From: Propionivibrio sp.
Lineage (GTDB): Bacteria; Pseudomonadota; Gammaproteobacteria; Burkholderiales; Rhodocyclaceae
Assembly: GCA_029975435.1 (NCBI GenBank)
Contig: JARKPC010000113.1
Location: 1 to 36,713 of the forward strand
DNA length: 36,713 nt
Direction: 5' to 3'
Position numbers and translations under genes: made by a program. Under the pieces are notes generated by a model. That model did no database searches, was not told where the DNA came from, and saw only the letters and a program-made list of their open reading frames with translations. Numbering within the stretch: position 1 is the first letter of the stretch; each line of letters starts with the position of its first letter. Positions 26,421-34,760 of the stretch are shown here, piece after piece.

Positions 26421-26897
26421 ATGACCGCATCGGTTTCCGAGATCCGGCAGACGGTTTCCAAAGAGGCGGATCTCGTCCGGTTGTTTGTCGACCTTCTCGA
26501 GCAGGAACAGGAAGTGCTGACTAACGGCAGGACGGACGATCTCCCCGCCATTGCCGAACGCAAGGAGAAGCTTGCGGCGGAATTGAACGATCTGTCACGA
26601 CAGCGCAATGCACTCCTGGTCTCGCTCGGATTCCCGCCCGACCGCGCCGGAATGGAGTCCTGGACGGTGGCAAACCCAGGGCAAAAAGAGACAATTGCCG
26701 GCTGGAATCAAACGCTTTCACTGGCGGCCCGTGCCAAGAACCTGAACCTCCGGAACGGCCAATTGATCGAGTTGCGCATGAAATACAACGCGCAGGCGCT
26801 GGAGATCCTGATGCGCAAGGAAAACAACCTGGATCTGTACGGCCCGGACGGGCGTTCGTCCACGCTCGGCGACCGACGCATCGACGACGCCGTTTGA
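26421..26897 (+). CDS. flgN: Flagellar export chaperone FlgN
   Basis: FlgN (158 aa) is the cytoplasmic chaperone of FlgK and FlgL. It is nearly all helix: LVRLFVDLLEQEQEVLTNGR, LPAIAERKEKLAAELNDLSR and the late NGQLIELRMKYNAQALEILM are typical. The C-terminal tail (LDLYGPDGRSSTLGDRRIDD) matches the family style. Pairing with flgM is standard. Its stop is 4 nt from the stop of the converging motD. Confidence 0.94.
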   Translation: MTASVSEIRQTVSKEADLVRLFVDLLEQEQEVLTNGRTDDLPAIAERKEKLAAELNDLSRQRNALLVSLGFPPDRAGMESWTVANPGQKETIAGWNQTLSLAARAKNLNLRNGQLIELRMKYNAQALEILMRKENNLDLYGPDGRSSTLGDRRIDDAV

Positions 26898-26901
26898 CGG
26901 G

Positions 26902-27693
26902 TTATTTCGCAGCCGTCGAACCAGAATCGATCCCGACGTCCTGGCCTTTTTCAGCGCCGGTCGAATCGATAAGGATCGTCACCCGCCGGTTGCGCGCCCG
27001 CCCGTCGGCAAGAACATTGGGTTCCACCGGCCGGGTATCGGCATAACCGATCGCCGTGAGCCGATCGGCAGCGACACCGGCTTCGGCAAACAGACGCAAT
27101 ACGGTCGTCGCCCGGACCGCTGACAGTTCCCAGTTCGACGGAAACTGTGCGGTATTGATCGGTACGTTGTCCGTGTGCCCTTCGATGGTAATCGGGAAAT
27201 CGGTCGGAGCGAGCACTTGGGCAATCGCCCGCATGGCCCTTGACGAGACCGGTTGCAACAGTGCCTGCCCCGGCGCAAAAAGAATGCTGTCGTTGATCTC
27301 GATGGTGACGCCCCGGCTCGTTTCGATCACCCGCACCTTGCCCTGTTCAATCAGGGGCGCCATGACCTCGAGCAGTTCCTTGGCCACGTTGCGCATCTTG
27401 TCGCGGCGCTTCTGCTTGTCCACTTCCTGCTGCCTGGCCGCCTGATTCTGCTTCTGCGCCAAGGCAATCGGCGGCGTCACCACAATGGGCATCTGCGTCG
27501 AACTGTTGGCCTGGATGTTGCGAAATGCGCTCACCATCGAGTCGCTGAGTATCCGGTACTTGCCCTCGTTGACCGTCGACAGGGCATACATCACCACGAA
27601 GAAGGCAAACAGGAGTGTAATGAAGTCCGCATACGACACCAGCCAGCGCTCGTGGTTGTCGTGCTCGTCCTCGTATCTTCGGCGGCGGGCCAT
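26902..27693 (-). CDS. motD: Flagellar stator protein MotD (MotB family)
   Basis: MotD (263 aa) is the peptidoglycan-anchored stator half. A short basic cytoplasmic tail leads into one membrane helix with the proton-binding Asp23 (WLVSYADFITLLFAFFVVMY). An OmpA-like peptidoglycan-binding domain follows (ITIEGHTDNVPINTAQFPSN, NWELSAVRATTVLRLF, ADGRARNRRVTILI). Pairing with motC behind fliA, rather than a lone motAB pair, is the Pseudomonas MotCD arrangement and suggests a second stator set (motAB) elsewhere. It lies 3 nt after motC. Confidence 0.93.
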   Translation of the reverse strand: MARRRRYEDEHDNHERWLVSYADFITLLFAFFVVMYALSTVNEGKYRILSDSMVSAFRNIQANSSTQMPIVVTPPIALAQKQNQAARQQEVDKQKRRDKMRNVAKELLEVMAPLIEQGKVRVIETSRGVTIEINDSILFAPGQALLQPVSSRAMRAIAQVLAPTDFPITIEGHTDNVPINTAQFPSNWELSAVRATTVLRLFAEAGVAADRLTAIGYADTRPVEPNVLADGRARNRRVTILIDSTGAEKGQDVGIDSGSTAAK

Positions 27694-27696
27694 AGA

Positions 27697-28437
27697 CTAG
27701 AAGATGTAGCCCTGCAAGCGGCTTTCGATGATGCGCGGGTTGTCTCCATTGGCAATTCCGACAAGCCCGTCGACGATCATTTCACGCTGGACGAGAAGGC
27801 GGTTGATATGCGCCTTGAGCTTGTTCGACATTGGCAGGAAGACCAGATTGGCCAGGCCGACACCGTAGATCGTCGCTACGAACGCAACGGCAATGCCGGC
27901 TCCGAGTTTCGACGGGTCGGACAGGTTCTCCATGACGTGGATCAGTCCAAGCACGGCACCGAGAATGCCGATTGTCGGCGAATACCCGCCCGCGGCTTCC
28001 CATATTCTGGCAGACATCTTCAATTCATGTTCATAGGTGTTGATCTCCACCTCGAGCACTTCGCGCAGGCGTTCCGGTTCGGCACCGTCGACCAGCAGCT
28101 GCAACCCCTTTCGGGCAAAATCATCCTTCAACTGCCCCATTGCGCTTTCCAGCGCCAGGAGTCCTTCCCGTCGCGACAATTGGCTCCACCCCGTGACTTG
28201 CTTGATCAATTGCGGGTAATCCACCACGGGCGGGTACCACACCCAGCGCACCATGCGCATGCCGCGCACGAACGTCGCGTAAGGGCTTTGCAGCATGACC
28301 GCCCCCATGGTTCCGCCAACAACAATCAGCAGCGCCGTCGGCTGGGAAAGGGAACCGACATGCCCCCCCTCGAGAATCTGCCCGCCGATAATGGCTACAA
28401 TGCCGATCACCAGTCCGAGAACGCTGATTTTATCCAT
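27697..28437 (-). CDS. motC: Flagellar stator protein MotC (MotA family)
   Basis: MotC (246 aa) is the ion-channel and torque-generating stator subunit that pushes on FliG. Four hydrophobic segments are seen, beginning with SVLGLVIGIVAIIGGQILEG and PTALLIVVGGTMGAVMLQSP, and later YSPTIGILGAVLGLIHVMEN and GIAVAFVATIYGVGLANLVF. The cytoplasmic loop holds the charged residues expected to contact FliG. The start overlaps the fliA stop region by 8 nt. Numerous charged residues fit the MotA/PomA/MotC family; proton use is inferred from the Asp in MotD. Confidence 0.94.
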   Translation of the reverse strand: MDKISVLGLVIGIVAIIGGQILEGGHVGSLSQPTALLIVVGGTMGAVMLQSPYATFVRGMRMVRWVWYPPVVDYPQLIKQVTGWSQLSRREGLLALESAMGQLKDDFARKGLQLLVDGAEPERLREVLEVEINTYEHELKMSARIWEAAGGYSPTIGILGAVLGLIHVMENLSDPSKLGAGIAVAFVATIYGVGLANLVFLPMSNKLKAHINRLLVQREMIVDGLVGIANGDNPRIIESRLQGYIF

Positions 28438-29173
28438 GCTTGCCAGCCTTCTTGCGGATTCCGGAATCGCCGAAAATGCGCGCGCGCAATCGGGCGACGG
28501 CTTGCGTATGCAGCTGACAGACCCGCGATTCCGTCACGCCCATGACTTCCCCAATCTCGCGCAAATTGAGATCCTGCTCATAATAGAGCGCCATCATCAG
28601 TTTTTCCCGTTCGGGCAACAACTCAATTCCCTTCACGAGCAATCGTTTGAGGTTGTCGTCTTCGAGAATCTTCGACGGTTCACCCGAATCATCGATGAGA
28701 TGCCGCTCCAGGAAGTCGTCATCCCCCTCCGTCACTAGGTCTTCGAAGGAAACCAGTTGATGCCCTCGGGCATCTTGCAACATCTTTTGATATTCGGCCA
28801 GAGACACACCAAGCGCCCTTGCCAGTTCGTTTTCGGAAGGCGGCCGTCCATATTCCTGTTCGAGCTGCGCAATCGTCTTCTCGATCTGCCGGAATTCTCG
28901 GCGAAGGCTGCGCGGCAACCAGTCATTCTCGCGCAGACCATCGAGCATGGCACCGCGCACGCGCTGAGCAGCATACGTCTCGAATTGCGCCCCCATCCCT
29001 GCCTCGAACCGGTCGATGGCATCGAGCAGCCCGATCATTCCGTTCTGTATCAGGTCATCGACCTGCACACTGGACGGAAGACGAGCCATCAGATGATAGG
29101 CGATACGCTTAACGAGTGGAGCGAAGCGCTGTACCAGCTGATCCTTTTTGATCTGACCTGCTGCGTTATACAT
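28430..29173 (-). CDS. fliA: RNA polymerase sigma-28 factor FliA
   Basis: FliA (247 aa) directs RNA polymerase to late flagellar and chemotaxis promoters, such as those of flgM and flgK here. Region 2 is clear (LVQRFAPLVKRIAYHLMARL, VQVDDLIQNGMIGLLDAIDR, FETYAAQRVRGAMLDGLREN, DWLPRSLRR). Region 3 follows (LARALGVSLAEYQKML). Region 4 has the DNA-binding helix (LNLREIGEVMGVTESRVCQL). It lies between flhG and motC, overlapping motC by 8 nt. Confidence 0.97.
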   Translation of the reverse strand: MYNAAGQIKKDQLVQRFAPLVKRIAYHLMARLPSSVQVDDLIQNGMIGLLDAIDRFEAGMGAQFETYAAQRVRGAMLDGLRENDWLPRSLRREFRQIEKTIAQLEQEYGRPPSENELARALGVSLAEYQKMLQDARGHQLVSFEDLVTEGDDDFLERHLIDDSGEPSKILEDDNLKRLLVKGIELLPEREKLMMALYYEQDLNLREIGEVMGVTESRVCQLHTQAVARLRARIFGDSGIRKKAGKHG

Positions 29174-29184
29174 ATTCCCGTGGG

Positions 29185-30069
29185 TCAGGCGTAAATGGCG
29201 ACCGGATCGATATGCTGGCTCAAGTGTAACAGTTGCTGGACAAATTGTTCGATTCCCCCGGCATCGTCATCGGAAGCGTGCCAGGCCAGCAGGTCACCAG
29301 CCAGCTTCCGGCAGGCTTTCGCAGCCGACGCTTCGGGATAAAGATTCCCAACCGGCTGACACAGGCTCGCGGCCTGATGCAGGCGTTCATCCAGCGGCAC
29401 ACATCCGGCGAATTCAAGGCGGGCAAACCGACGGCTGTGCGTCACTCGCGCAATGTTGCCGAACACGGCCCGCCCTTCCTCCATTCCTCGCACCCCGTTA
29501 ACCAGGACGCGGTAGTTGCGCCGTGCGTACCCAAGGCTCACTTTCTTGATCAAAGCGTAGGCATCAGTGATGGAGGCGGCTGTCGGCGACATGACGATCA
29601 CCGTTTCGTGCGCGGCAAGGCCCAGAGGCGAAAATCCCAACGGGTGGTCCTGCGAGGCATCGACCAGAATGACGTCGACTGGATCTTCGATGGCGGAAAG
29701 ACTGGCGGAGAGTATCCGTTGCTGCTGCTCGTTCAGCTTTCCGAGTTTCTTGACCGCCTTGGCCGCAGGAAGGACCAGGACGCCGGGAGCAACGTTCTGC
29801 AAGACTTCTGCAAGTGAACGCTCACGATTGATCACCTGCAGCAGATCAAGGCGGCTTGACACGCCAAAACAGGAAGCGACAGTCCTCCTGATGCTTTCGT
29901 CCAGCACCAGCACCGTTCTGCCCTGCTGCGCCAGACACGCCGCCACGTTGGCCACCAGGACGCTTTTCCCGACGCCCGGGCTCCCGGCTGCAAAAGTGAC
30001 TACGCGCAAGGGTTCGCGGGCAAACAACCGGCGCAAGCCAGCCGCCTGGTCGGCGTAAAGCTCAGCCAC
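29185..30069 (-). CDS. flhG: Flagellar number regulator FlhG/FleN (MinD-like ATPase)
   Basis: FlhG (294 aa) limits flagellar number and placement and stimulates the FlhF GTPase. The N-terminal activator motif DQAxxLR is present (DQAAGLR, residues 7-13). The nucleotide loop at 29-36 reads GSPGVGKS, where MinD/FlhG proteins normally have GKGGVGKT/S, so the signature lysine is replaced by serine and the second glycine by proline. Switch regions are VLVLDES and DVILVDASQDH. The start is GTG, inside the end of flhF (8-nt overlap). It is followed by fliA. It could be a MinD relative with changed ATP hydrolysis or dimerisation. Confidence 0.9.
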   Translation of the reverse strand: MAELYADQAAGLRRLFAREPLRVVTFAAGSPGVGKSVLVANVAACLAQQGRTVLVLDESIRRTVASCFGVSSRLDLLQVINRERSLAEVLQNVAPGVLVLPAAKAVKKLGKLNEQQQRILSASLSAIEDPVDVILVDASQDHPLGFSPLGLAAHETVIVMSPTAASITDAYALIKKVSLGYARRNYRVLVNGVRGMEEGRAVFGNIARVTHSRRFARLEFAGCVPLDERLHQAASLCQPVGNLYPEASAAKACRKLAGDLLAWHASDDDAGGIEQFVQQLLHLSQHIDPVAIYA

Positions 30070-31369
30070 GCCGGCCTCCGGCCGCCGCCACGCCGCTGGC
30101 GCTGGCCATCATCAGCCCGGGTTCGAGACCATCAAGGCGGTGCGGAGAAGACTCGGGCAGATCCTTGAACGCCCTGTGCAGCAGGTACGCCCGATTGGGC
30201 AGGTGCAGATCCTCGGGAACACGCTGTCCGTTGGACACATAATGCAGCGGCAGGCGATGCCGGATGATCACATCCAGTGCCGTCGCCAGGCTCGCTGCCT
30301 CGTCCACCTTGCTGAGAATGCATCCCGCGAGATCCGGACCGCTGTACGCCCGCACGACATCATCCAAGGTATCGCCGCGTCCGGTGGCAGCAAGCAGAAG
30401 CAAGCGCTTTACCCCGCTGTGCCCGAACATGGCTACCTGTTCCTCGACCATCCGGTCGCGCTGACTCATGCCCATGGTATCCACGAGCACCATGTGCTTG
30501 TGCTGCAGGTCGGCGAGCGTCTGATTCAATTCTTGGGCATCCTTCACCAGATACACCGAAACGCCGAGAATCCGGCCGTAGATGCGCAATTGCTCGTGCG
30601 CGCCGATCCGGTAGCCGTCGGTGGTGATCAATGCCACCTTGCTCGCCCCGTGGCGCAGCACACACCGAGCAGCGAGCTTTGCGGTGGTCGTCGTCTTGCC
30701 CACACCGGTCGGACCGACCAGAGCATAAACGCCACCACGATCGATGACATCGTTCTCGTTTCCAATAGTGAGGAGGGAGCGGTCTGCTGCACCTTTGACC
30801 CACGCCAGTGCTTGCGCGGCGTTGAGTTCGCGCGGCAGTTCGGCCAGCAGGTCGCGAGCCAGTCGCGGAGAGAACCCGGCATCCAGCATCTGGCGCAGGA
30901 TTTCCGTCTTGACCGGTTCGGAGCGCGCTGCCTCTCCCCAGGCAAATCCGGCCAGATGTTGCTCGACGATCTTGCGCAATGACCGGATTTCGTCCATGAC
31001 CTCGGCGGGTACGATCTCAGCCTGCCGCGGTATTGCAGCCGCCGCTTCCTGAACGACCGGCCGCTCGATCCTGGGCATGGGCCGCGAAGCCAGAGAGGGC
31101 GCTTCCGCAGCAGGAGACTTCCTTGCTGCGGGAGGCACAGAGGCTGCCGGCGAGGACAGCCGGACCGTGTAATCATCGTTCAACGGCGGTTTGGTCTCTT
31201 GAATCGGCGTCGGCACGATCATTTCCATGTCGCTGGCCGCTACCGCCATGATTTCCACTCCGCCAGGAATGGCGCGGTTGGACAGGATGATGGCATCAGG
31301 CCCCAGCAGTTCCTTGACCTTGCGCAATGCATCCCGAGCCGAAGAGGCGACGAATTTCCTGACGTTCAT
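30062..31369 (-). CDS. flhF: Flagellar GTPase FlhF (SRP family)
   Basis: FlhF (435 aa) is the SRP-type GTPase that marks the pole for flagellar assembly. The N-terminal basic region (KFVASSARDALRKVKELLG) and a Pro/Ala-rich linker (about 52-120) precede the NG domains. The P-loop GPTGVGKTTT lies at about 219-228. Further GTPase motifs are VALITTDGYRIGAHEQLRIY and VLVDTMGMSQRD. It overlaps flhA by 4 nt (ATGA) and flhG by 8 nt, supporting co-translation with its regulator. Confidence 0.96.
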   Translation of the reverse strand: MNVRKFVASSARDALRKVKELLGPDAIILSNRAIPGGVEIMAVAASDMEMIVPTPIQETKPPLNDDYTVRLSSPAASVPPAARKSPAAEAPSLASRPMPRIERPVVQEAAAAIPRQAEIVPAEVMDEIRSLRKIVEQHLAGFAWGEAARSEPVKTEILRQMLDAGFSPRLARDLLAELPRELNAAQALAWVKGAADRSLLTIGNENDVIDRGGVYALVGPTGVGKTTTTAKLAARCVLRHGASKVALITTDGYRIGAHEQLRIYGRILGVSVYLVKDAQELNQTLADLQHKHMVLVDTMGMSQRDRMVEEQVAMFGHSGVKRLLLLAATGRGDTLDDVVRAYSGPDLAGCILSKVDEAASLATALDVIIRHRLPLHYVSNGQRVPEDLHLPNRAYLLHRAFKDLPESSPHRLDGLEPGLMMASASGVAAAGGRRG

Positions 31370-33456
31370 GCTTTACCTCCGATGATCGAGGTGACCTTGA
31401 TGATTTTGTTTTCCGGCACTTCCGCATGTGCCAGCACTTTGAGTTGTGAAATAGCCCGGCGCAGGAAGCGCGACAGGAGTACCCGGAGATTGCCGGACAC
31501 CAGCAGCACCGCGGGCAAGCCCAGCGCTTCCTGGCGCTGCGCCGCAGCGGCAGCTTCGCGTATCAGGGTGTCGGCAAGGTTGGGCTCGATGCTCGCGCCA
31601 TCGCCGCCGCCGGCAATCGCCTGGACAAGAATTCGTTCGAGCTGCGGATCGAGCGACATGACTTGCATCTCGTCGCCGCTCGGGTACAACTGCTGGACAA
31701 TGGAGCGCCCAAGCGCGATGCGCACCTGTGCCGTAAGCACTTCGGCGTCCTGCGAGCGCAGCGCCCACTCGGCGAGCGTCTCGATAATGGTACGCATGTC
31801 GCGAATATGAATCCCCTCTTCCAGCAGGTTCTGCAGAACCTTCTGCAGAACGCCGAGCTGGAGCACCTTGGGCACGAGATCCTCGACCAGCTTCGGCATC
31901 TCTTTCGCCAGATGGTCGAGCAGCGCCTGCGTCTCCTGGCGCCCGAGCAATTCTGCAGCGTGCGACAGAATGAGGTGGTTGAGGTGGGTCGCCGTCACCG
32001 TGCTGGCATCGACCACCGTATAGCCAAAAGCCTGTGCCTGTTCGCGCAAGCCGCTGTCGATCCAGATCGCCGGAAGGCCGAATGCCGGGTCTTTCGTCGC
32101 GGTGCCGGGCAACTGCCCCACCACACGCCCGGGATTGATGGCCAGCAGACTTCCGGGGAACGCTTCTCCCTGACCGACTTCCACCCCTTTGAGCAGGATC
32201 CGGTAGGCGTTGGGTTTCAATTCGAGGTTGTCGCGAATATGCACCGGAGAAATGAGGAATCCGACATCCTGTGCAAACTTCTTGCGAATCCCGCGAATCC
32301 GCCGCAACAACTCGCCGTCCTGCGCCTTATCCACAAGCGGAATGAGCCGATAGCCGACTTCCAGCCCGAGCACGTCAAGCGGCGCCACATCGGACCAACT
32401 TGCTTCCAGCGATTCAGCTGGCGCGCTGACCGAAGGAGCAGCTTTGACCTGAACCGGCTTCTCGCGCGCCTGGCGCCGCGACATTTCCCAGGCCAGCGCC
32501 CCCAATCCGGAGGCCAGCAGGAGGAACACGAAATTCGGCATGCCGGGGATAAGCCCCAACATGCCGATGATTGCCGCAGAAAGGCCGATCACCTTCGGGT
32601 TGTTGAAGAGCTGCCCGAGGAACTGCTGCGACAAGTCCTGCGTATCACCGACTCGCGTCACGACCATGCCGGCCGCAATCGAAATGATCAGCGCCGGAAT
32701 CTGCGCCACCAAGCCGTCGCCGACAGTCAGCAGCGTATAGGTCTTGGCTGCCGTCCCGAGATCGAGATCATGCTGCAGCATACCGACGAAGAGGCCGCCA
32801 ATGACATTGATGAACATGATCAGGATGCCGGCCACGGCGTCACCGCGAACAAACTTCGAGGCGCCGTCCATCGACCCGAAAAAGTCGGCTTCTTCGGCAA
32901 TCGTGGCGCGCCGCCGCCGTGCCTCATCCTCTCCGATCAGTCCTGCATTGAGGTCCGCGTCGATCGCCATCTGCTTGCCCGGCATGGCGTCCAGCGTAAA
33001 CCGCGCCGCCACTTCGGCCACCCGGCCAGCACCTTTGGTAATCACCACAAAATTGATGATCACCAGGATGGCGAAGACAACGATGCCAACCGCATAGTTT
33101 CCACCCACCAGGAAGTGTCCGAACGCATCGATCACCTGGCCTGCGGCGCCGGGACCGGTGTGCCCCTCCAACAGAACAACTCGGGTCGATGCCACGTTGA
33201 GCGACAAACGCAACAGGGTGGTGATCAGCAATACCGTCGGGAACACGGAAAAATCGAGCGGCTTCAGCACATTGATCGCCACCAGCATGACGATGATCGA
33301 GATCGCGATGTTGAAAGTGAAGAAGAGGTCGAGCATGAACGGCGGCAACGGCAGCACCATCATGGACAAGACCAGCAGTATCAGCAGCGGGCCGGCGAGT
33401 TGTTGCAACCCGATGCGCCCGAGGAAATTCTGCAGGGTCATGCTGGTGCTAGCCAT
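31366..33456 (-). CDS. flhA: Flagellar type III export protein FlhA
   Basis: FlhA (696 aa) is the nonameric export-gate ring that receives cargo and chaperones. The N-terminal half has about eight membrane helices. It includes the FHIPEP-type motif region (RFTLDAMPGKQMAIDADLNA, EEADFFGSMDGASKFVRGDA), which is highly conserved. The C-terminal half is the cytoplasmic docking domain (LGLEVGYRLIPLVDKAQDGE, VRIALGRSIVQQLYPSGDEM). Its length is normal. The start overlaps flhB by 8 nt. A 675-codon open frame on the opposite strand is a shadow. Confidence 0.97.
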   Translation of the reverse strand: MASTSMTLQNFLGRIGLQQLAGPLLILLVLSMMVLPLPPFMLDLFFTFNIAISIIVMLVAINVLKPLDFSVFPTVLLITTLLRLSLNVASTRVVLLEGHTGPGAAGQVIDAFGHFLVGGNYAVGIVVFAILVIINFVVITKGAGRVAEVAARFTLDAMPGKQMAIDADLNAGLIGEDEARRRRATIAEEADFFGSMDGASKFVRGDAVAGILIMFINVIGGLFVGMLQHDLDLGTAAKTYTLLTVGDGLVAQIPALIISIAAGMVVTRVGDTQDLSQQFLGQLFNNPKVIGLSAAIIGMLGLIPGMPNFVFLLLASGLGALAWEMSRRQAREKPVQVKAAPSVSAPAESLEASWSDVAPLDVLGLEVGYRLIPLVDKAQDGELLRRIRGIRKKFAQDVGFLISPVHIRDNLELKPNAYRILLKGVEVGQGEAFPGSLLAINPGRVVGQLPGTATKDPAFGLPAIWIDSGLREQAQAFGYTVVDASTVTATHLNHLILSHAAELLGRQETQALLDHLAKEMPKLVEDLVPKVLQLGVLQKVLQNLLEEGIHIRDMRTIIETLAEWALRSQDAEVLTAQVRIALGRSIVQQLYPSGDEMQVMSLDPQLERILVQAIAGGGDGASIEPNLADTLIREAAAAAQRQEALGLPAVLLVSGNLRVLLSRFLRRAISQLKVLAHAEVPENKIIKVTSIIGGKA

Positions 33457-34588
33457 TTACCACCTCCGGCACCAGGTCCGCTGGAACGGGAATATCGCGC
33501 GGAGGCATCGGATAGTTGCCACCTTGCCGGCGCCAGTTGGCCAGTTGATACACGTACGCCAGAACCTCGGCTACCGCCGCATAAAGCGCCGATGGAATCT
33601 CCTGATCCAGTTCGGCATGACGATAAAGCGCACGGGCAAGGGGTGCAGCCTCCAGCATGGGCACCCCGTTTTCGACTCCGATCGCTCTGATCTTCCGGGC
33701 GATCTCGCCCATTCCCTTGGCCAGCACCTTGGGTGCCGCCATCCCGCTCTTGTAGGCAAGCGCGACGGCAAAATGGGTCGGATTGGTCACGATCACGTCC
33801 GCCGCAGGTACGGCACTCATCATTCGCCTGCGTGCCGCTTCGCGCTGCAGACTCCTGATCCGCCCCTTGACTTCGGGATTCCCCTCCATCTCCTTGCTTT
33901 CCTGGCGGACCTCTTCCTTGGTCATCTTCAACTTGTCGTGGTACTGCCAAAGCTGAAAGGGCACATCCAGTGCGACGATCAGCAACATGGACAGGACAAT
34001 CACCAGGAAACTGTAACTGATCAATCGGCCGGCACTGGAAAGCCCGACATCGACGGTCTGCCCCAACAGCGCCAGGAGGTCGCCACGTTCGGACCACAAC
34101 ACAGCGACAGCCACCCCACCGATCAGCGCAGACTTGGCCACGCCCTTCACCAGCTCCAGCAAGCCCGACCAGGAGACGATGCGCGTCACACCCTTAAGGG
34201 GGTCAAGACGCTGCAGATCGGGAGCCAGCGCCTTGAAGGAAAAATTCCAGCTGCCGAGAAAGAACGGCGAGACGAGCGCCGCAACGATCAGCGCGATGAT
34301 GAAAGGACCGAAGGAAAGCAACGCGTCGAGAGCAATGTCTGCAAAGCGCGTCACCATAAACTGCGGATCGCGCAACGATTGCCCGTCGAAACTCAGGCCT
34401 CGCCTGAGAATGGCTGAGGTGCGATGCATCATCCAGCCTCCGACCATCCAGAATGCTCCCGCAGACACCATCAGAATCAGAAATGCCCCGATCTCGCGGG
34501 AACGCGGAACCTGTCCTTCCTGGCGCGCCTGCTCAAGCCGTCTCGAGGACGCAGGCTCGGTTCGTTCGAGATCGCTTTCTTCGGCCAT
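33449..34588 (-). CDS. flhB: Flagellar export specificity switch protein FlhB
   Basis: FlhB (379 aa) is the self-cleaving export component that, with FliK, switches substrate class. Four membrane segments lie in the first 210 residues. The cytoplasmic domain has the autocleavage motif NPTH at about 269-272 (ADVIVTNPTHFAVALAYK). The basic N-terminal tail (ERTEPASSRRLEQARQEGQV) is typical. It opens the flhB-flhA-flhF-flhG-fliA-motCD unit. The upstream gap has a TATAAT box and an inverted repeat. Confidence 0.96.
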   Translation of the reverse strand: MAEESDLERTEPASSRRLEQARQEGQVPRSREIGAFLILMVSAGAFWMVGGWMMHRTSAILRRGLSFDGQSLRDPQFMVTRFADIALDALLSFGPFIIALIVAALVSPFFLGSWNFSFKALAPDLQRLDPLKGVTRIVSWSGLLELVKGVAKSALIGGVAVAVLWSERGDLLALLGQTVDVGLSSAGRLISYSFLVIVLSMLLIVALDVPFQLWQYHDKLKMTKEEVRQESKEMEGNPEVKGRIRSLQREAARRRMMSAVPAADVIVTNPTHFAVALAYKSGMAAPKVLAKGMGEIARKIRAIGVENGVPMLEAAPLARALYRHAELDQEIPSALYAAVAEVLAYVYQLANWRRQGGNYPMPPRDIPVPADLVPEVVNG

Positions 34589-34614
34589 CCGCAGCTTCCA
34601 AGTAACTAGCCCGT

Positions 34615-34666
34615 ATTATATAAAAAAACTTTAAAAAATAAAGAGGTATAAGACTTTATTTATACC
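34615..34666 (-). promoter_or_regulatory. Putative flhB promoter with upstream inverted repeat
   Basis: On the minus strand a perfect TATAAT lies at 34620-34615, giving a start near 34608, about 20 nt before the flhB ATG. The -35 position (34643-34638, CTTTAT) is poor. Upstream, GGTATAA-N8-TTATACC (34645-34666) is a perfect 7-bp spaced inverted repeat centred about 47 nt before the start site. The weak -35 with a repeat there suggests an activator-dependent promoter, by inference. Confidence 0.5.
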
Positions 34667-34707
34667 GTTTCTCGGATAGTCGCAGGAATGCAACAGATCG
34701 TTCACAC

Positions 34708-34735
34708 AAAAAAAACAGGGGGCCGAAGCCCCCTG
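34708..34735 (-). terminator. Intrinsic terminator of cheA
   Basis: On the minus strand, CAGGGGGC, loop TTCG, GCCCCCTG (8-bp perfect stem), followed directly by eight T. It is a textbook Rho-independent terminator 25 nt after the cheA stop, insulating cheA from flhB. Confidence 0.95.
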
Positions 34736-34760
34736 CACGATCAGACTTTATCCCAAAAAA

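Noticed and set aside
31663..33690. 675-codon plus-strand open frame opposite flhA
   Set aside because: His/Arg/Gln-rich antisense shadow of a highly conserved flhA in GC-rich DNA.
34606..34635. Sigma-28-like TAAAGTTT upstream of flhB
   Set aside because: The -35-like box is perfect, but at N11 the -10 reads ACGGGCTA, too far from GCCGATAA; it probably arises from the AT-rich run.
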